Shown one piece after another: positions 1-10,492 of a DNA stretch of 64,000 bases. Position 1 is the stretch's first letter; the number at the start of each line of letters is the position of its first letter. Location of the stretch: NCBI GenBank assembly GCA_029953675.1, contig JAMWBK010000003.1, forward strand, positions 1,922,001 to 1,986,000. The letters run 5' to 3'. The DNA comes from Rhodosorus marinus. Lineage: Eukaryota > Rhodophyta > Stylonematophyceae > Stylonematales > Stylonemataceae. Below the pieces are notes generated by a model. The model was not told where the DNA came from. It searched no databases and saw nothing but the letters and a program-made list of their open reading frames with translations. A program made the position numbers and the translations under genes.

Positions 1-3000
1 CACACACACCCCCCCCACCTGCGGAGTCGCAGCTTTCTCAAATCTCCCCGACGGTAACTAGTTCACCTTTTTTCATTATTTGTAACCAATTATTTGACCA
101 TACCAGTAACAAAACTATTCACAACACAGAAATAACATTATTAATAATTTATATCGATAAATACCATATTATCGTTTCCACGGTAAAGATCCATCCATCG
201 TACCAAAAAGGTGTTTATTGTGTACAGTAATTATTTATATTTATGAAAATACTAATCTGGTATTTTATGTTATATTCATATCTTTAGTCGTAGAAACTAT
301 GTGTTATGGCGATATGAAGTGGATTTTCAGTTGGGCATGGATTCGTTTTCCCCCGGCGAGGGGGCATTTGGTGCTGATCGCAGCGGTAGGACCTGGATGG
401 AGATATGAACTGCAACATGAATTCTAGGTCAGTCAAGGACGTAGCGATTCGCGAGTAATGAGCTAGGGGGAGGAGCGCAGTTCTTGTCTTCTCGGGAGAA
501 GACGTGCCATGAAACCCGAAGCGGTCCTTTTTCTGTCAATCTTTTCGTCTTCTTTTCGTTCTTGAAGACTCGCGAACGGAAGCAATGCCCAGAAAGCACA
601 AGTGATTTGTTCAGAGAGTGATTCGTTTTCTTCTCGTGAAGGATGATGCTGGAAGATGAGAACGGGCTGGATCCGCTCGAAATAGTAGAACGAGGATGGC
701 AGAACCCTCGCTTCTCGGGACTAGTGCACAGTTCAGCGAATGCTTGAATTGTAGTAAGAATTGTCTTTTAGGAGTTCCCAATGTCGATTTAGGGGAATAT
801 GCTAACATTTTATGAATTCGCTTTCGGTAAGAGTGATGATCGAACCCTACCCTCAAAAGCTCCGACTTTGCAGGGAGCATGTACCGAATGGGACCACGAT
901 TTGGGTACCGAGCGATGAACGATTAGCATATGTGTCAAATTCCGTGCTTGGGCGCAAACAAGGAAGCGTAATCCGGCTCGAACGTCCTCATGGTGCTTTA
1001 GACCTGTCCTTGTTGGTATTTGGAAATAAGATTTTTCCAAGCACAGGGAGCTTCGACACTGCTGGTAGAAGATGAGCAAGGAACCACGTATGACCAAGAA
1101 GTAGATCCGTAGATATGACCCCACAACTCCTGGTCTATATGGTTCAGGCATTCACCTAAAATCAAAAACCTTCATTGACAAGGATTCCAGGTCGGACTCA
1201 AGGAGTTGCGACACAATGGTATGTTCTCAGTAGTAATGTGAATACACGGGGACAAGCTGACCTCTGCATGATGCCCTAGGGCGCAAATCATGACCTCAAA
1301 CCTGTTGTACCCAACTGAATGCAGTACGGCATCCACGAGATTTGGAGCACTACTTTTTGTTTGAAGAACCCATCATAGTCATCACTGGAATTCCCTTGAA
1401 ATTTTCCATGCTGTAGAAATCGTGTTGCAACGAATAACACACTTTCACCAAAATGCCGAAAAATACCACTAAAACTTGAGAGCTTCCGTGTTGATATTGA
1501 AAAAACTTTGCTGCGCTTGTGCTGCGGTATGGAGAGAGAAACAGAATTCGAAAACGAAGATTGCAGGCAGAAATCCTCACCTCCAACTATTTGGACGCAA
1601 TTCATTCGTCCGTCACTGGGAAAACATTTTCAGTACACTACCTAACTGTTCATGAAAACACAAGCTTTACTTAGTACCCGAGCTCGTATATACCTACCAC
1701 GTGGCTCACCACTCCAGAAGACGCGCACAGGCCGAGAGTTGAAGCCCTTACACTATTCACAAGGTTCATCCATTGGTTGTTGTTTCTACGAAGTTCCTCA
1801 GACCTCAGAGCTCTTGACCCTTGACGGGATAGAATCAAGTCCGGAATTGATTTTGTATATGTCTTCGACCTGTTTTCTAAACACGAGCAAGGGCTCAGAA
1901 CTCTGTTGTCCCAGAAACCGATCTTCACACACTTCATACACATCCTACTCTATACTGGATCATATTACACCCATTTCATCAAACAAGGAACCCACCCACC
2001 CCACCCATTCCATGAGATCAACGAGACCGAAACCCAATCAACGAATACAACAAAATCACATTTAACAAATACAAATCCTCAACAGGAAATTCTATTACCA
2101 CAAATATTCATTTAAACTTAATAATTAAAATCATTAACTCAATCTATGTGAATTCTACTATTCATGAATTGTAAAAAAAGATAGAGCCTCGTGACAACTA
2201 ACTATCATCGCGAATAATCTTGAATATTTAAAACAAGTCGATGTATAACTTTAAGCCTATGTCTAAGGGGGGGCTAGAAATAGATAGTTCGACAACGAAA
2301 ATTGTTTTTGTAATATTAAATTTAACAAATCGAATCTGTAGCTAAAATTATACCCCCCTAAAAATGAGGGTCGTGTAAAGTAGCATTGGCCGCTGATTGG
2401 TGATTTCATTTGGTGACTCCGAAATATTGAAATATCGTAGTTTTTAAATTTTTCCGTTGAGGAATTTGGGAATCGATCGATGCTTTGCTCTCTCGAGCAC
2501 TCTCGAGAATGATTGGAGGTCTCCAAATTTGGAGGGTTCTATGGTCAAGGGATGTAGAGACTAGGCTAAGGATGTTGACGAGAAGAAATTATAATCAGTT
2601 GGGTTCGATTCTACAGGGTTGAATTGGGTTCCCAATCCGTGCTGTGAAGCTTCAACGTTACAGAGAGGTCGATCTGGGCTCAGTTTTGGTGCTGTTTTTA
2701 GAGGCGTCAAGAGTGCTCACGGTAACCCTCTACATCTGCTATATTTTTGTTAGTTAACGAGTCCAGTTGTTGTCGCTGTCGTCTCCAATCCGTTTCATTA
2801 AGCTGTTTCAACGAAGAAAACGGAACGGTTTCGGGCACGGGTAGATGTGATGATAACATGGTCTTCGGTCCAGCGGCCTCTGACACTAGGGCGGCTTCCC
2901 TAGAAGAACAGCCTCAAGCTTTAGTTGGCTTTTGTAGTCCGGTTCATTCGGTTCATCCGAACCATTCTCATCGTGCATCGGCGAAGTTCTGAGCTGCGAG

Positions 3001-3273
3001 TCGACGACAGGGATCCTGCGTCTGCTCCTCGTTTCAAATGTGAAACGAGAGTAATTTACCCAACAACACAGGCCTGATCAATCTCGCTAGGGTGAATTCA
3101 TGCTCAACGAAGGCACAGGTTTATTCCTAGGTTCTGCCAGGCATAGCTCAAGTACTTAAGCAGGAGCTCCCTGGCCAAGACCTCGGAAAGTCATCTGGCT
3201 CTCCTCAACTTGATCATATAGAAGCAGTCTATACCCTAGCTCCCTTCATGTACGCCTGTTGAAAGTTGACATC
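1..3273. other. gene-poor 5' flank
   Basis: No convincing gene. It opens with a CA/C-rich run. Open frames on both strands are short, mutually overlapping and match no family I recognise. Around 2100-2500 the DNA is AT-rich. The last ~200 bases precede the first beta-helix gene and should hold its promoter, but no clear TATA box is visible. Confidence 0.5.
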
Positions 3274-4419
3274 ATGCATACGCGTTACTTTGCAAGGATT
3301 TTCCTGGTGTTCGCTGTTGTTGTGAGCGTCGTATCTGCGGCAACGATCAGTCTAGACTGTAGAAGGGACCTGAGAAGTCAGATCCGGAGTGCTCCATCGG
3401 GTTCCCGGCTGGTGGGTGATGGCAGGTGTTTGTGGACGACTCGAGACACCATTCGCATCACGCGGAGGATTTCCCTGAGTAACTTTCGACTGAAGATGGC
3501 TAGTGGAGTTGGAAGACGATTCGCCATGTCCATTGATTCTGATGGTGTTCGCGTAAGCGACTTCGAGATGATCGGAAATCTTGGTACAGTGCGGTCAAGC
3601 GCTAGACAGTCGCTCCTGCAGGTTTCAGGGAGCAATTTTCAGATCACGAACGGTAGATTTACTGATTCTTCGAGGGATGGGATTACTGTCCAGCCCAAGA
3701 GAGGACGTGCGATCAACGGGGGAACGATTAGAAACGTGTCTGGCAGAGGAAACGATCGGGATGTGGTGGCTCTAAACACTGAGCGAGCAGGCGCGATTGG
3801 CACCAGGAACATCGTCGTTGACGATATTGAGGCTTACAGCAGCCCTAGTAGAGGAGCTGTTGAGGTTGCAGATGGTGTTGAAGATATCACAGTCAGAAAC
3901 GTGTACGCGGAGGGCTGCTTATATGCAGTAGCAATACAAGATCACTCCCGCAGTCGCCTGGAGTCGATAAACCGCGTTAAAATCAGCGACATTACTGCGG
4001 TGAACTGCGGGTACGGCATCCTCGCCCAGACAATGGCTCTCAGGCATTCGGATATTTCCATGGAAAACATGACATTTCGTAGATGCCGGAGAGCTATGCT
4101 GGTTAAAAACTTGGACCGAGTTAAGGTCAGCGGCGTTAGGGTGTCACAGTCAACTAGTAGCGGAACGCAGGTTGACTTCCAGAGCTGCAATGGAATCGAC
4201 CTCCAGGGAATAAGCTTCAGCGACAGTTCAGCGAGGAAGACTGCAATCAGAATCTCTGACTCAACAAATGTCCGAGTCTCACGAGCAGTGCTTAGGTCCA
4301 GTACAAGCTATGACTTCGGCATGAAAATCTACCCCGCACGAGGGCGAGCGAGTTCCTCCCCCCAACTTCAGAGCAACGACCTTCGGGCTGCACGAGTTCC
4401 CTTAAGGATCTTTCGCTGA
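3274..4419 (+). CDS. secreted right-handed beta-helix protein, paralog 1
   Basis: First of five paralogs; 381 aa in one exon. The frame opens upstream at a TTG, but the first ATG (3274) gives a clean signal peptide of ~22 residues (hydrophobic core FLVFAVVVSVVSA), so it was chosen. The rest is short beta-strand repeats with stacked V/I, N and G, typical of pectin-lyase-like solenoids. Family landmarks are LDC near residue 29, the second Cys in GDGRCLW, RDG, RDVVAL, EVADG, YAEGC and IQDH. This copy is rich in Arg and Ser and so more basic than its sisters. No GH28 (NTDG/DD) or classical pectate-lyase catalytic motif is visible. An AATAAA lies ~80 nt past the stop. Function is inferred only: an extracellular or wall polysaccharide-binding or -cleaving protein. 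It could equally be structural. Confidence 0.85.
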   Translation: MHTRYFARIFLVFAVVVSVVSAATISLDCRRDLRSQIRSAPSGSRLVGDGRCLWTTRDTIRITRRISLSNFRLKMASGVGRRFAMSIDSDGVRVSDFEMIGNLGTVRSSARQSLLQVSGSNFQITNGRFTDSSRDGITVQPKRGRAINGGTIRNVSGRGNDRDVVALNTERAGAIGTRNIVVDDIEAYSSPSRGAVEVADGVEDITVRNVYAEGCLYAVAIQDHSRSRLESINRVKISDITAVNCGYGILAQTMALRHSDISMENMTFRRCRRAMLVKNLDRVKVSGVRVSQSTSSGTQVDFQSCNGIDLQGISFSDSSARKTAIRISDSTNVRVSRAVLRSSTSYDFGMKIYPARGRASSSPQLQSNDLRAARVPLRIFR

Positions 4420-5148
4420 GTAGCACGCTATGCAAGTTCCATGGTGCCCTCCATGAGGTTGCGCTCAATGTCGGCTGCTATGTCTGCTATAGAAAGCTAA
4501 TAAATCAAGCTCAGAATTACCGGAGCCGGGACTACGAAAAAGTAACCAAACGAGCGAGTAGCCGCCTGGGCACTGTGTTTTGATCCAACCCGTAACTACG
4601 TTTGATAAGAAACCAAGCGCTGGACGTTCTCATTGATGAGACCATTCATCCACCCATTCTTTGTCAATCCTATAAGTTCAATCCAAATTCAATATCAATC
4701 CATATCGTGATAAATGCTATACTGAACCAACAATTACATTCTGTGAGCTTCATTTCAATTTAGTTTTCAACGTTTGTATCGTTTTCAACAGTATAAATAC
4801 TTATCCTTGATAAAAACATTGATTTTAAACTATATCGTAATATTATACGGTTTAATTATTATGCTTTGTGATATTATTTGTAAAATCCCTTGAAAATATA
4901 AAATGGTTGTCAGAGAAATAATGTATATATTTAATTTGGGTTGCCGTTACTTTTGAATTCTTCTGGTACAAGGTTTTTTCATCATCGGTGCGTGGATGAC
5001 AAATCCAAGGGCCATGTGGTAGTGAACAAGAAGATGCTTATTCGACAGTCATGGAAAGATAAGGACTTAAGGATGCCTGGGGTGATGCTTAATGCAGAGA
5101 ACTGCTGATGATTTAAATGTGTGTGGGAAGACGGGAGGCTAGCAAACG
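4420..5148. other. intergenic, beta-helix paralogs 1 to 2
   Basis: AT-rich and non-coding. A poly(A)-signal-like AATAAA occurs at about 4499. A TTTAAA element lies ~40 nt before the paralog 2 start and may be TATA-like. No other structure seen. Confidence 0.4.
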
Positions 5149-6309
5149 ATGAAGCTGAGCGTGATTGTTCTGGTGGGTTTGATTCCCACTTTTGCGGCGG
5201 GTGTCATTGTCCAATTGGACTGTGCGAGGGATTTGGGAGAGCAAATTGAGACTGCCGAAGTGTTTTCGGAACTGCATGGAGATGGGAGCTGCACATGGTA
5301 TGTGTCGAAACCCATCAAAGTGTTGGTGCCAATGACCATAAGGAAGCTTCGAGTCGTTTTGAGGAGTTCAGAAGGGATCCCAATGATCAAAATCCTAGCT
5401 CGATCGGTGACGATGACTGAGTTTGAGCTAATAGGCAATAACAAGATGGTAGCTGGGACTGCAAGGGAAGCTCTTGTTCAGGTGTTCAAGAGCGCCTTTC
5501 ACATAGCCAGAGGAACTTTCAGGAATTCTACGAAGGATGGTGTTCAGGTTAGGTCGATTGCGGGTGCCCCTCCAATCACAGGAGGCGTCCTCCGGGATCT
5601 TGTAGGGAGACATAACCATCGGGACCTCGTTTCCCTCACCACTCTCGATGGCGGGAAGAGCCTTACAAGAAACATCGTCGTGGAGAACATCCGAGCTTAT
5701 GGCAGTAGGGATCGAGGAGCGGTTGAAATCAGCGATGGTGTTGAAGATATATTTGTTCGAAGCGTGTATGCGGAGAACTGCTACTACGCCGTATCGATTC
5801 AGGACCACGGTGTAAGCGAGCTCGAGACGATTAGGAGGGTTTTTGTGAGCAATGTCGTGGCGGTCAGGTCACACTTTGCCGTTGTTTCACAAGTCGAATC
5901 GATTCGACATGGCGATGTATCGATCTCCAGAGTCATTGCTAAGAACTGTGAGCAAGCTCTCGAGTTGAAAAACCTCGATTGGGTTAGAGTTGATGATGTC
6001 CGAGTCATTGCGGCCTCCACTACTGGTTACCCGGTCGAGATAAAAAACTGCAAAGACCTCAAAATTCGGGACGTATCCTTCGTTGGAGGGGGACAAGCAA
6101 GAGGCGCGATATTGATTGCGGACTCGACCAACGTTCGAATCGCAGGCATCACGCTCAGCGAGAAAACAAACGTTTTCTTTGGCATTACAATCTTCAGAAT
6201 GTTTGAGAGATTTCAGCCCGGGCTTCAGATCTCTCAGGTCGATTTGAATGCAGCGACGGGAAGGCAGATTAACATAAGAATTACTCCTCCACACCTAAGG
6301 GTGCCCTGA
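5149..6309 (+). CDS. secreted right-handed beta-helix protein, paralog 2
   Basis: 386 aa, intronless, with ATG directly at the frame start. The N-terminus MKLSVIVLVGLIPTFAAG is a signal peptide. The first conserved Cys is in QLDCARDL, the second in GDGSCTW; because both are exported and kept in all five copies they probably pair. Central landmarks are all intact: TKDGVQV, RHNHRDLVSL, RNIVVENIRAY, EISDGVEDI, YAENCYYAV and SIQDH. The C-terminal third continues the solenoid rungs (STNVRIAGITL). It is closest to paralog 4 in the EN(I/V)RAY and RHxDxSIS segments. The fold assignment is firm from the repeat texture, while the activity is unknown; polysaccharide lyase-like, glycosidase-like or adhesive roles are all possible. 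Confidence 0.87.
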   Translation: MKLSVIVLVGLIPTFAAGVIVQLDCARDLGEQIETAEVFSELHGDGSCTWYVSKPIKVLVPMTIRKLRVVLRSSEGIPMIKILARSVTMTEFELIGNNKMVAGTAREALVQVFKSAFHIARGTFRNSTKDGVQVRSIAGAPPITGGVLRDLVGRHNHRDLVSLTTLDGGKSLTRNIVVENIRAYGSRDRGAVEISDGVEDIFVRSVYAENCYYAVSIQDHGVSELETIRRVFVSNVVAVRSHFAVVSQVESIRHGDVSISRVIAKNCEQALELKNLDWVRVDDVRVIAASTTGYPVEIKNCKDLKIRDVSFVGGGQARGAILIADSTNVRIAGITLSEKTNVFFGITIFRMFERFQPGLQISQVDLNAATGRQINIRITPPHLRVP

Positions 6310-6528
6310 TCCAGACCCAAGAGTAGCTGTCACGCGTGGTTGGAGGAGCGGTAAAAGAACCTAAGCAAAGAACCCATGCAAATAAGGATCAAGCCAGTGC
6401 TCCAGGCACTCATCTGCAGCTTTGTCGAGGCTGTACGAAACCGATGAGGGCAAAGGCACAACTTGACGACGCTCGTGTGGAACATTTCGGTCTATTAGTG
6501 TCGTATACTGATCGAGAAATAGGGATTA

Positions 6529-6801
6529 TTTTTTTTTTGTCTATACCGACGCAAGTGGGTCATCTTCCGTCACTCTACTCCAACAATCTATAGAATAGTA
6601 ACAAACTAAAAGCAGACTTTGTAAGTAAATCCAGTTATCTTCTGCTCATACTAAAGGAACCGAAGAAAAGACTAGACTTTTTTTTGTTTACTCTGATGCA
6701 AGTTGGTCATCTTCCCGTGGCTCTGCCTCAACAATCTATCGAATAACAACCCAAAAAAAAATGTTTTTACGTAAAGCCAGTTCTGTTCAAACAAAAGGAA
6801 C
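6529..6801. repeat. diverged tandem duplication, ~141-bp spacing
   Basis: Two imperfect copies, both opening with a T-run followed by a GCAAGTxGGTCATCTTCC core, then CAACAATCTAT, and both ending in AAAGGAAC (ends at 6660 and 6801). The copies are non-coding and have drifted substantially. Confidence 0.6.
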
Positions 6802-8020
6802 TTATTGCATCCCTGGGTTGAGGAGACTGCAGTTCACGACGGTGGGCAGAGGACACAAGCGCGAAAGGCTCCTTTGTCTTGAAACTGCTAGCGCAGCCTT
6901 GGAATGAAACTAATGGGGAACTCCAGCGAGGATAAGACAAAGTCTACCCAAACCGCTCTGGGAGAAACAGGACGGCTCAAGGCGGCCTATCCAAGCAGGT
7001 ACTAATGATATCCAATTTCCGAACTAAAAACGCTTGCTCTATTCATTCAGCAAAAGAGACAACGCTGGATCTCATCAGGCTAGGTAAAGTCCGTGCCCCG
7101 AATCACAATAAGAATATGAAAGTATCTGGTAGAAGACTCGGGACCAGACAGTTCACCGCTGTAAACGCCACAAGCCATCCAAGACTCCAGCAAGGTGCAT
7201 ACAATTGCTCCACCTGGAAAAAGGCAGCAGAATATGGTCGGTCCGGCTGTTCGTTCATCTCGTCCCTCAACCATTTTCACTCACGTCGATGTCTCTATAA
7301 CTCCGACATAAAACCTCCTTTTTTAAGAATATGACAGTTAAAATTTGTCCGTATTCATTTCTAAATTGACTCTTCCAATACGCGTTGCCCCGTGTAAATT
7401 CTACAATAATACATAAAAGACCTACCAAAATTTTATTTCATTTAGTTTTTAAAAACTACATGCACCCCATAAGATATATGAATTCATAACCGTAAATATG
7501 AATTATTAAAATAATAAACACTACACTCTAAATATTTCTTTTAGACAGTTCATAATTTGCTATAAATTGTAATATATTAATTGATTTATGAAAGAAAAGA
7601 AATTTTCTGAGGGGGTTGGATCTGAAATCTATGGCCCCCTACCCTTCACTTCTCTTGTCACTCAGGCGTTCTTTCTTTCTTTAATTAGTTTTTACCCCCT
7701 GGGAGCTCTCTATGGAAATTCCTAAGCAACAAGCTTCATTGGAGCATAACTGAGAAGAAATTATCGAATTGTGCTAAATGTAGACCAGTAGAAACCATTC
7801 AAGCGGATACTCAGCGGAAGAGTATATCATATTCTAGAAATATAGGTCTTAGTTTAGAGTGATATTTTCTAGAATAGGACCTGTCCTGTGTTTTTTTCTC
7901 TAAGCAAGTTTGTCAGTTAGGATCAGCTGGCGGGAGGGCGGTTTTGGACGGCCTTGGCTACTACTGGCAAAGGGGTGGGTTTACGACAAAGGCAGTATAT
8001 TTAGAGTTGCCCGCTTCAGA

Positions 8021-8463
8021 TACAGAAATAGAAAAGAGCGTTGTGCTCGTTGTTGAGAATCGTTTGACTCCGGTACTGTTTTTTTTTGCATCAGTCTTTG
8101 AAGGTATGGAAGCTAGAGTGCCGCGAAGGCGGGCTACTACGATGGCAGTGGCCGAGTGCCAGTTCCATGGGGGTGGTCGAGTACTAGTTCGATGGGAGTG
8201 GCCGAGGGCTACTCTGACGTCATTTGTTCTCCATGCTTTCGGTTGATTCTGAAGGAGCTCTTCAAGCCTCATCCCAGAGCGTCCACGTTCGAGACCTTTT
8301 CTCGTACTGTGTGCATAGCAGACTTCGCTCCTATTTGCCAATATCGGAATGCGAAAAACAAAAACAAAACACAGAAGTGGAAAAGAACACTGTGCACGTT
8401 GCTTAAGAATCATTTGGCCCTAGTATTTTTTCTGTCTCAGTCTTGGAAGGTTGGGAAGTCGTG
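8021..8463. repeat. diverged direct repeat, ~95-bp units 350 bp apart
   Basis: The segments starting at 8021 and 8371 match in order: ACAGAAxTxGAAAAGA, TGTGCxCGTTG, AAGAATCxTTTG, and TCxGTCTTxGAAGGTxxGGAAG. Similarity by eye is roughly 70 percent. This looks like an old local duplication with no coding signal. Confidence 0.5.
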
Positions 8464-8839
8464 GCACTTGTCCTGACTTGGGCCCCGCTCCCTGTTTCCC
8501 CCTGGGAACACTTCAGGTCTACTCAGGCTGCGCCACATAGAAGTCGGGAATTGGCTGTCTGCTGAAAATTTCCTACTGATTGATAGTTTTAGTGTCCACG
8601 TAGGGAAGTCCTTCCATTAACTTAGGTCGAATCGACATCTGTTTCAATCTGGTTGGAGCGAGCGACGTGCACTGTCTACATAGCAGACAGGGCGAATTGA
8701 TCTAACTGGTTGAGAGAAAGGCTAATGCTCGCTCTACAGTGGTACTTATTTAAACCGAGATTCTTCTCCATCCAGCGTTTCTGGAGGGCATGGAAGGGAG
8801 AGGTCAGAGAGTCGACGCGAGGTGCTTCGATTCTGTATT

Positions 8840-10006
8840 ATGGACGTTAAAGGGAAAGTTCTGGCTGTGGGTCTGCTTCTAGTAGTTCTTCTATCCACAG
8901 GGGCTGAAGGATATTGGAAGCGTCTGATATGCGGTACGAGTCTAAAGACACAAATCGATAATGCTCCCGCGGGTGCCTATCTCCTCTCAGATGGAAGTTG
9001 CACCTGGAACGTACGATACACCATCATGGTGCGAAAACCGATAACTCTGCGCGGGGTGAAGGCAAAGCTTGTTGAAGGAATTGGTGGCAGGCCTCTTATG
9101 AAAGTGTTTGCTGAACGTTTCTACCTTTCAGACTTTGTTTTTATTGGAAACCGGCAAAGCGTGGAGCAGTCCCAAAGGGCGTCCTTACTGTACATTTCCC
9201 AAGGCGGGTTCAGAGTTCGAAGAGGAAGTTTCATTAACTCGACCAGAGATGGAGTGTCCGTCTATCCCGACCGCAGCGTAAAGAACCCGAAACCGATCGT
9301 CGGAGGGGATATCAGACACATCATCGGGGATGGCAATGTTCGGGATGTAGTTTCCCTCTCTACTGCAGGAGATGGAAGAATCTCGACTTCGAACATCAAA
9401 GTTCGGAACGTCACGGCCTTTGATTGCAGTAAGAAAGGGGCTGTGGAAGTGAGCGATGGCGTGCACAACATCGATATCAGAGATATTTCAGCCGCTAGGT
9501 GCATTTATGGTATTTCGATTCAGGATCACGGCAGAAGTGGATTTGAAACCAACACCCAAATCCAAATATCGAATGTAACTGTAGTCGACAGTCTATACGG
9601 TGTCTTGAGCGAGACCAGCACCAACGAGCATTCGAATATCTCGATTACGGGGGTGAAGCTTGTGAGATGTCACAACGCAATGCTGCTGAAGAACATTCAA
9701 CAACTTGAGGTAGACGACGTGCAAATCTTCTGGGCGAGAAAAGCAGCTGAAACACAGATAGACGTTCAGGATTGCAGTGGTTTAACAGTACGAAAACTAA
9801 CTTTTGATAGTGGAGGGTCAACTGATACTGCCATCAGGATCGCGGGATCGAAGGATGTGACATTCGATGGATTGAGAATTGCCTCGAGGTTTAAGTCGCT
9901 ATACGGAATCACCTTTTACAGAACATCCTTTGACGGTTTATCTAGCCTGCGAGTATTCAACATGGACGTAGAGACGACGCTCGAGCAACGCGTAAAGGTG
10001 GTCTGA
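8840..10006 (+). CDS. secreted right-handed beta-helix protein, paralog 3
   Basis: 388 aa, one exon. The frame runs upstream to a GTG; the first ATG (8840) starts MDVKGKVLAVGLLLVVLLSTG, a signal peptide. Landmarks: LICGTSL (first Cys, lacking the usual Asp before it), SDGSCTW (second Cys), STRDGVSV, GNVRDVVSL, EVSDGVHNI, ARCIYGISIQDH. It is the most divergent of the five in the AENC segment (AARC here) and in RNI (SNI here), yet keeps the RD, SDG and QDH residues. The stop is followed within 10 nt by a perfect 19-bp inverted repeat that would form a strong hairpin in the 3' UTR. The role is inferred as for the rest of the family. Confidence 0.85.
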   Translation: MDVKGKVLAVGLLLVVLLSTGAEGYWKRLICGTSLKTQIDNAPAGAYLLSDGSCTWNVRYTIMVRKPITLRGVKAKLVEGIGGRPLMKVFAERFYLSDFVFIGNRQSVEQSQRASLLYISQGGFRVRRGSFINSTRDGVSVYPDRSVKNPKPIVGGDIRHIIGDGNVRDVVSLSTAGDGRISTSNIKVRNVTAFDCSKKGAVEVSDGVHNIDIRDISAARCIYGISIQDHGRSGFETNTQIQISNVTVVDSLYGVLSETSTNEHSNISITGVKLVRCHNAMLLKNIQQLEVDDVQIFWARKAAETQIDVQDCSGLTVRKLTFDSGGSTDTAIRIAGSKDVTFDGLRIASRFKSLYGITFYRTSFDGLSSLRVFNMDVETTLEQRVKVV

Positions 10007-10015
10007 TCCGCTCCA

Positions 10016-10074
10016 AGATACTTTGCTCCGTTCCACTATGAAGGGCGGCAGTAGGGGAACGGAGCAAAGTATCT
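10016..10074. repeat. perfect 19-bp inverted repeat, 21-nt loop
   Basis: The arms at 10016-10034 and 10056-10074 are exact reverse complements (AGATACTTTGCTCCGTTCC and its complement). It lies just after the paralog 3 stop codon and could be a 3'-UTR hairpin or a mobile-element end. Confidence 0.85.
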
Positions 10075-10282
10075 ATCCTCTGTTCATACCTTTTTTTTTT
10101 AGTCTCGTTGAAGCGACGCTCACCATAAAGAAACACCGAAGATTTTACTCTGCAACCTTGCCCCGGGGCTTGATGGAGTTCGTAAGATCCAATGTCCAGC
10201 TTGGCACCCTACGTCCCGCCCGAGTGACCGAAGCGGTTGACCTGCGTGCACAGGTCTTGGAAGCCGGTTTCTTCAGGAGTGA

Positions 10283-10331
10283 TTAGCGCATTTGCGTAGG
10301 GTAAGTATACCCTATGCAAAAAATGCGCTAA
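10283..10331. repeat. imperfect inverted repeat
   Basis: The left arm TTAGCGCATTTGCGTAGGGTA pairs with the reverse complement of TACCCTATGCAAAAAATGCGCTAA. There is one mismatch and a 3-nt bulge across a 4-nt loop. It lies ~210 bp past the 19-bp inverted repeat. Confidence 0.7.
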
Positions 10332-10435
10332 AACTGGCAGGCATTCAGTGAGCAGTAGTGAGTTCAAACCGCAAGGAATTCCCGGAGAAACGCCTACGGG
10401 CGCTTTATTGGCTCTTTGATCATCATCGACTATCA

Positions 10436-10492
10436 TTCAACTATCGGAAAAAGCCTTCAAACTATCGGAAACGTCTGCAAACTCTCGGATGG
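10436..10492. repeat. 20-bp tandem repeat, three copies
   Basis: Three successive ~20-bp units share the core CAAACTATCGGA (the first and third with small changes), beginning at 10436, 10456 and 10476. Non-coding. Confidence 0.7.

Larger units (their letters stand above)
6310..8839. other. intergenic with diverged direct repeats
   Basis: No gene supported. It contains two old local duplications (annotated separately at 6529-6801 and 8021-8463) and AT-rich stretches near 7370-7600. A TATTTAAA element at about 8747 lies ~90 nt before the paralog 3 ATG and could be its TATA box. Confidence 0.4.

Noticed and set aside
1652-2115. Open frames on both strands near the window start
   Set aside because: Low-complexity His/Thr/Ser composition, no family resemblance and no splice partner.
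3259-3273. TTG-initiated N-terminal extension of paralog 1 (and similar extensions of paralogs 3 and 4, the S4 gene, the HAD gene and the orphan)
   Set aside because: Eukaryotic genes here should start at ATG, and the downstream ATGs place signal or transit peptides at the N-terminus.
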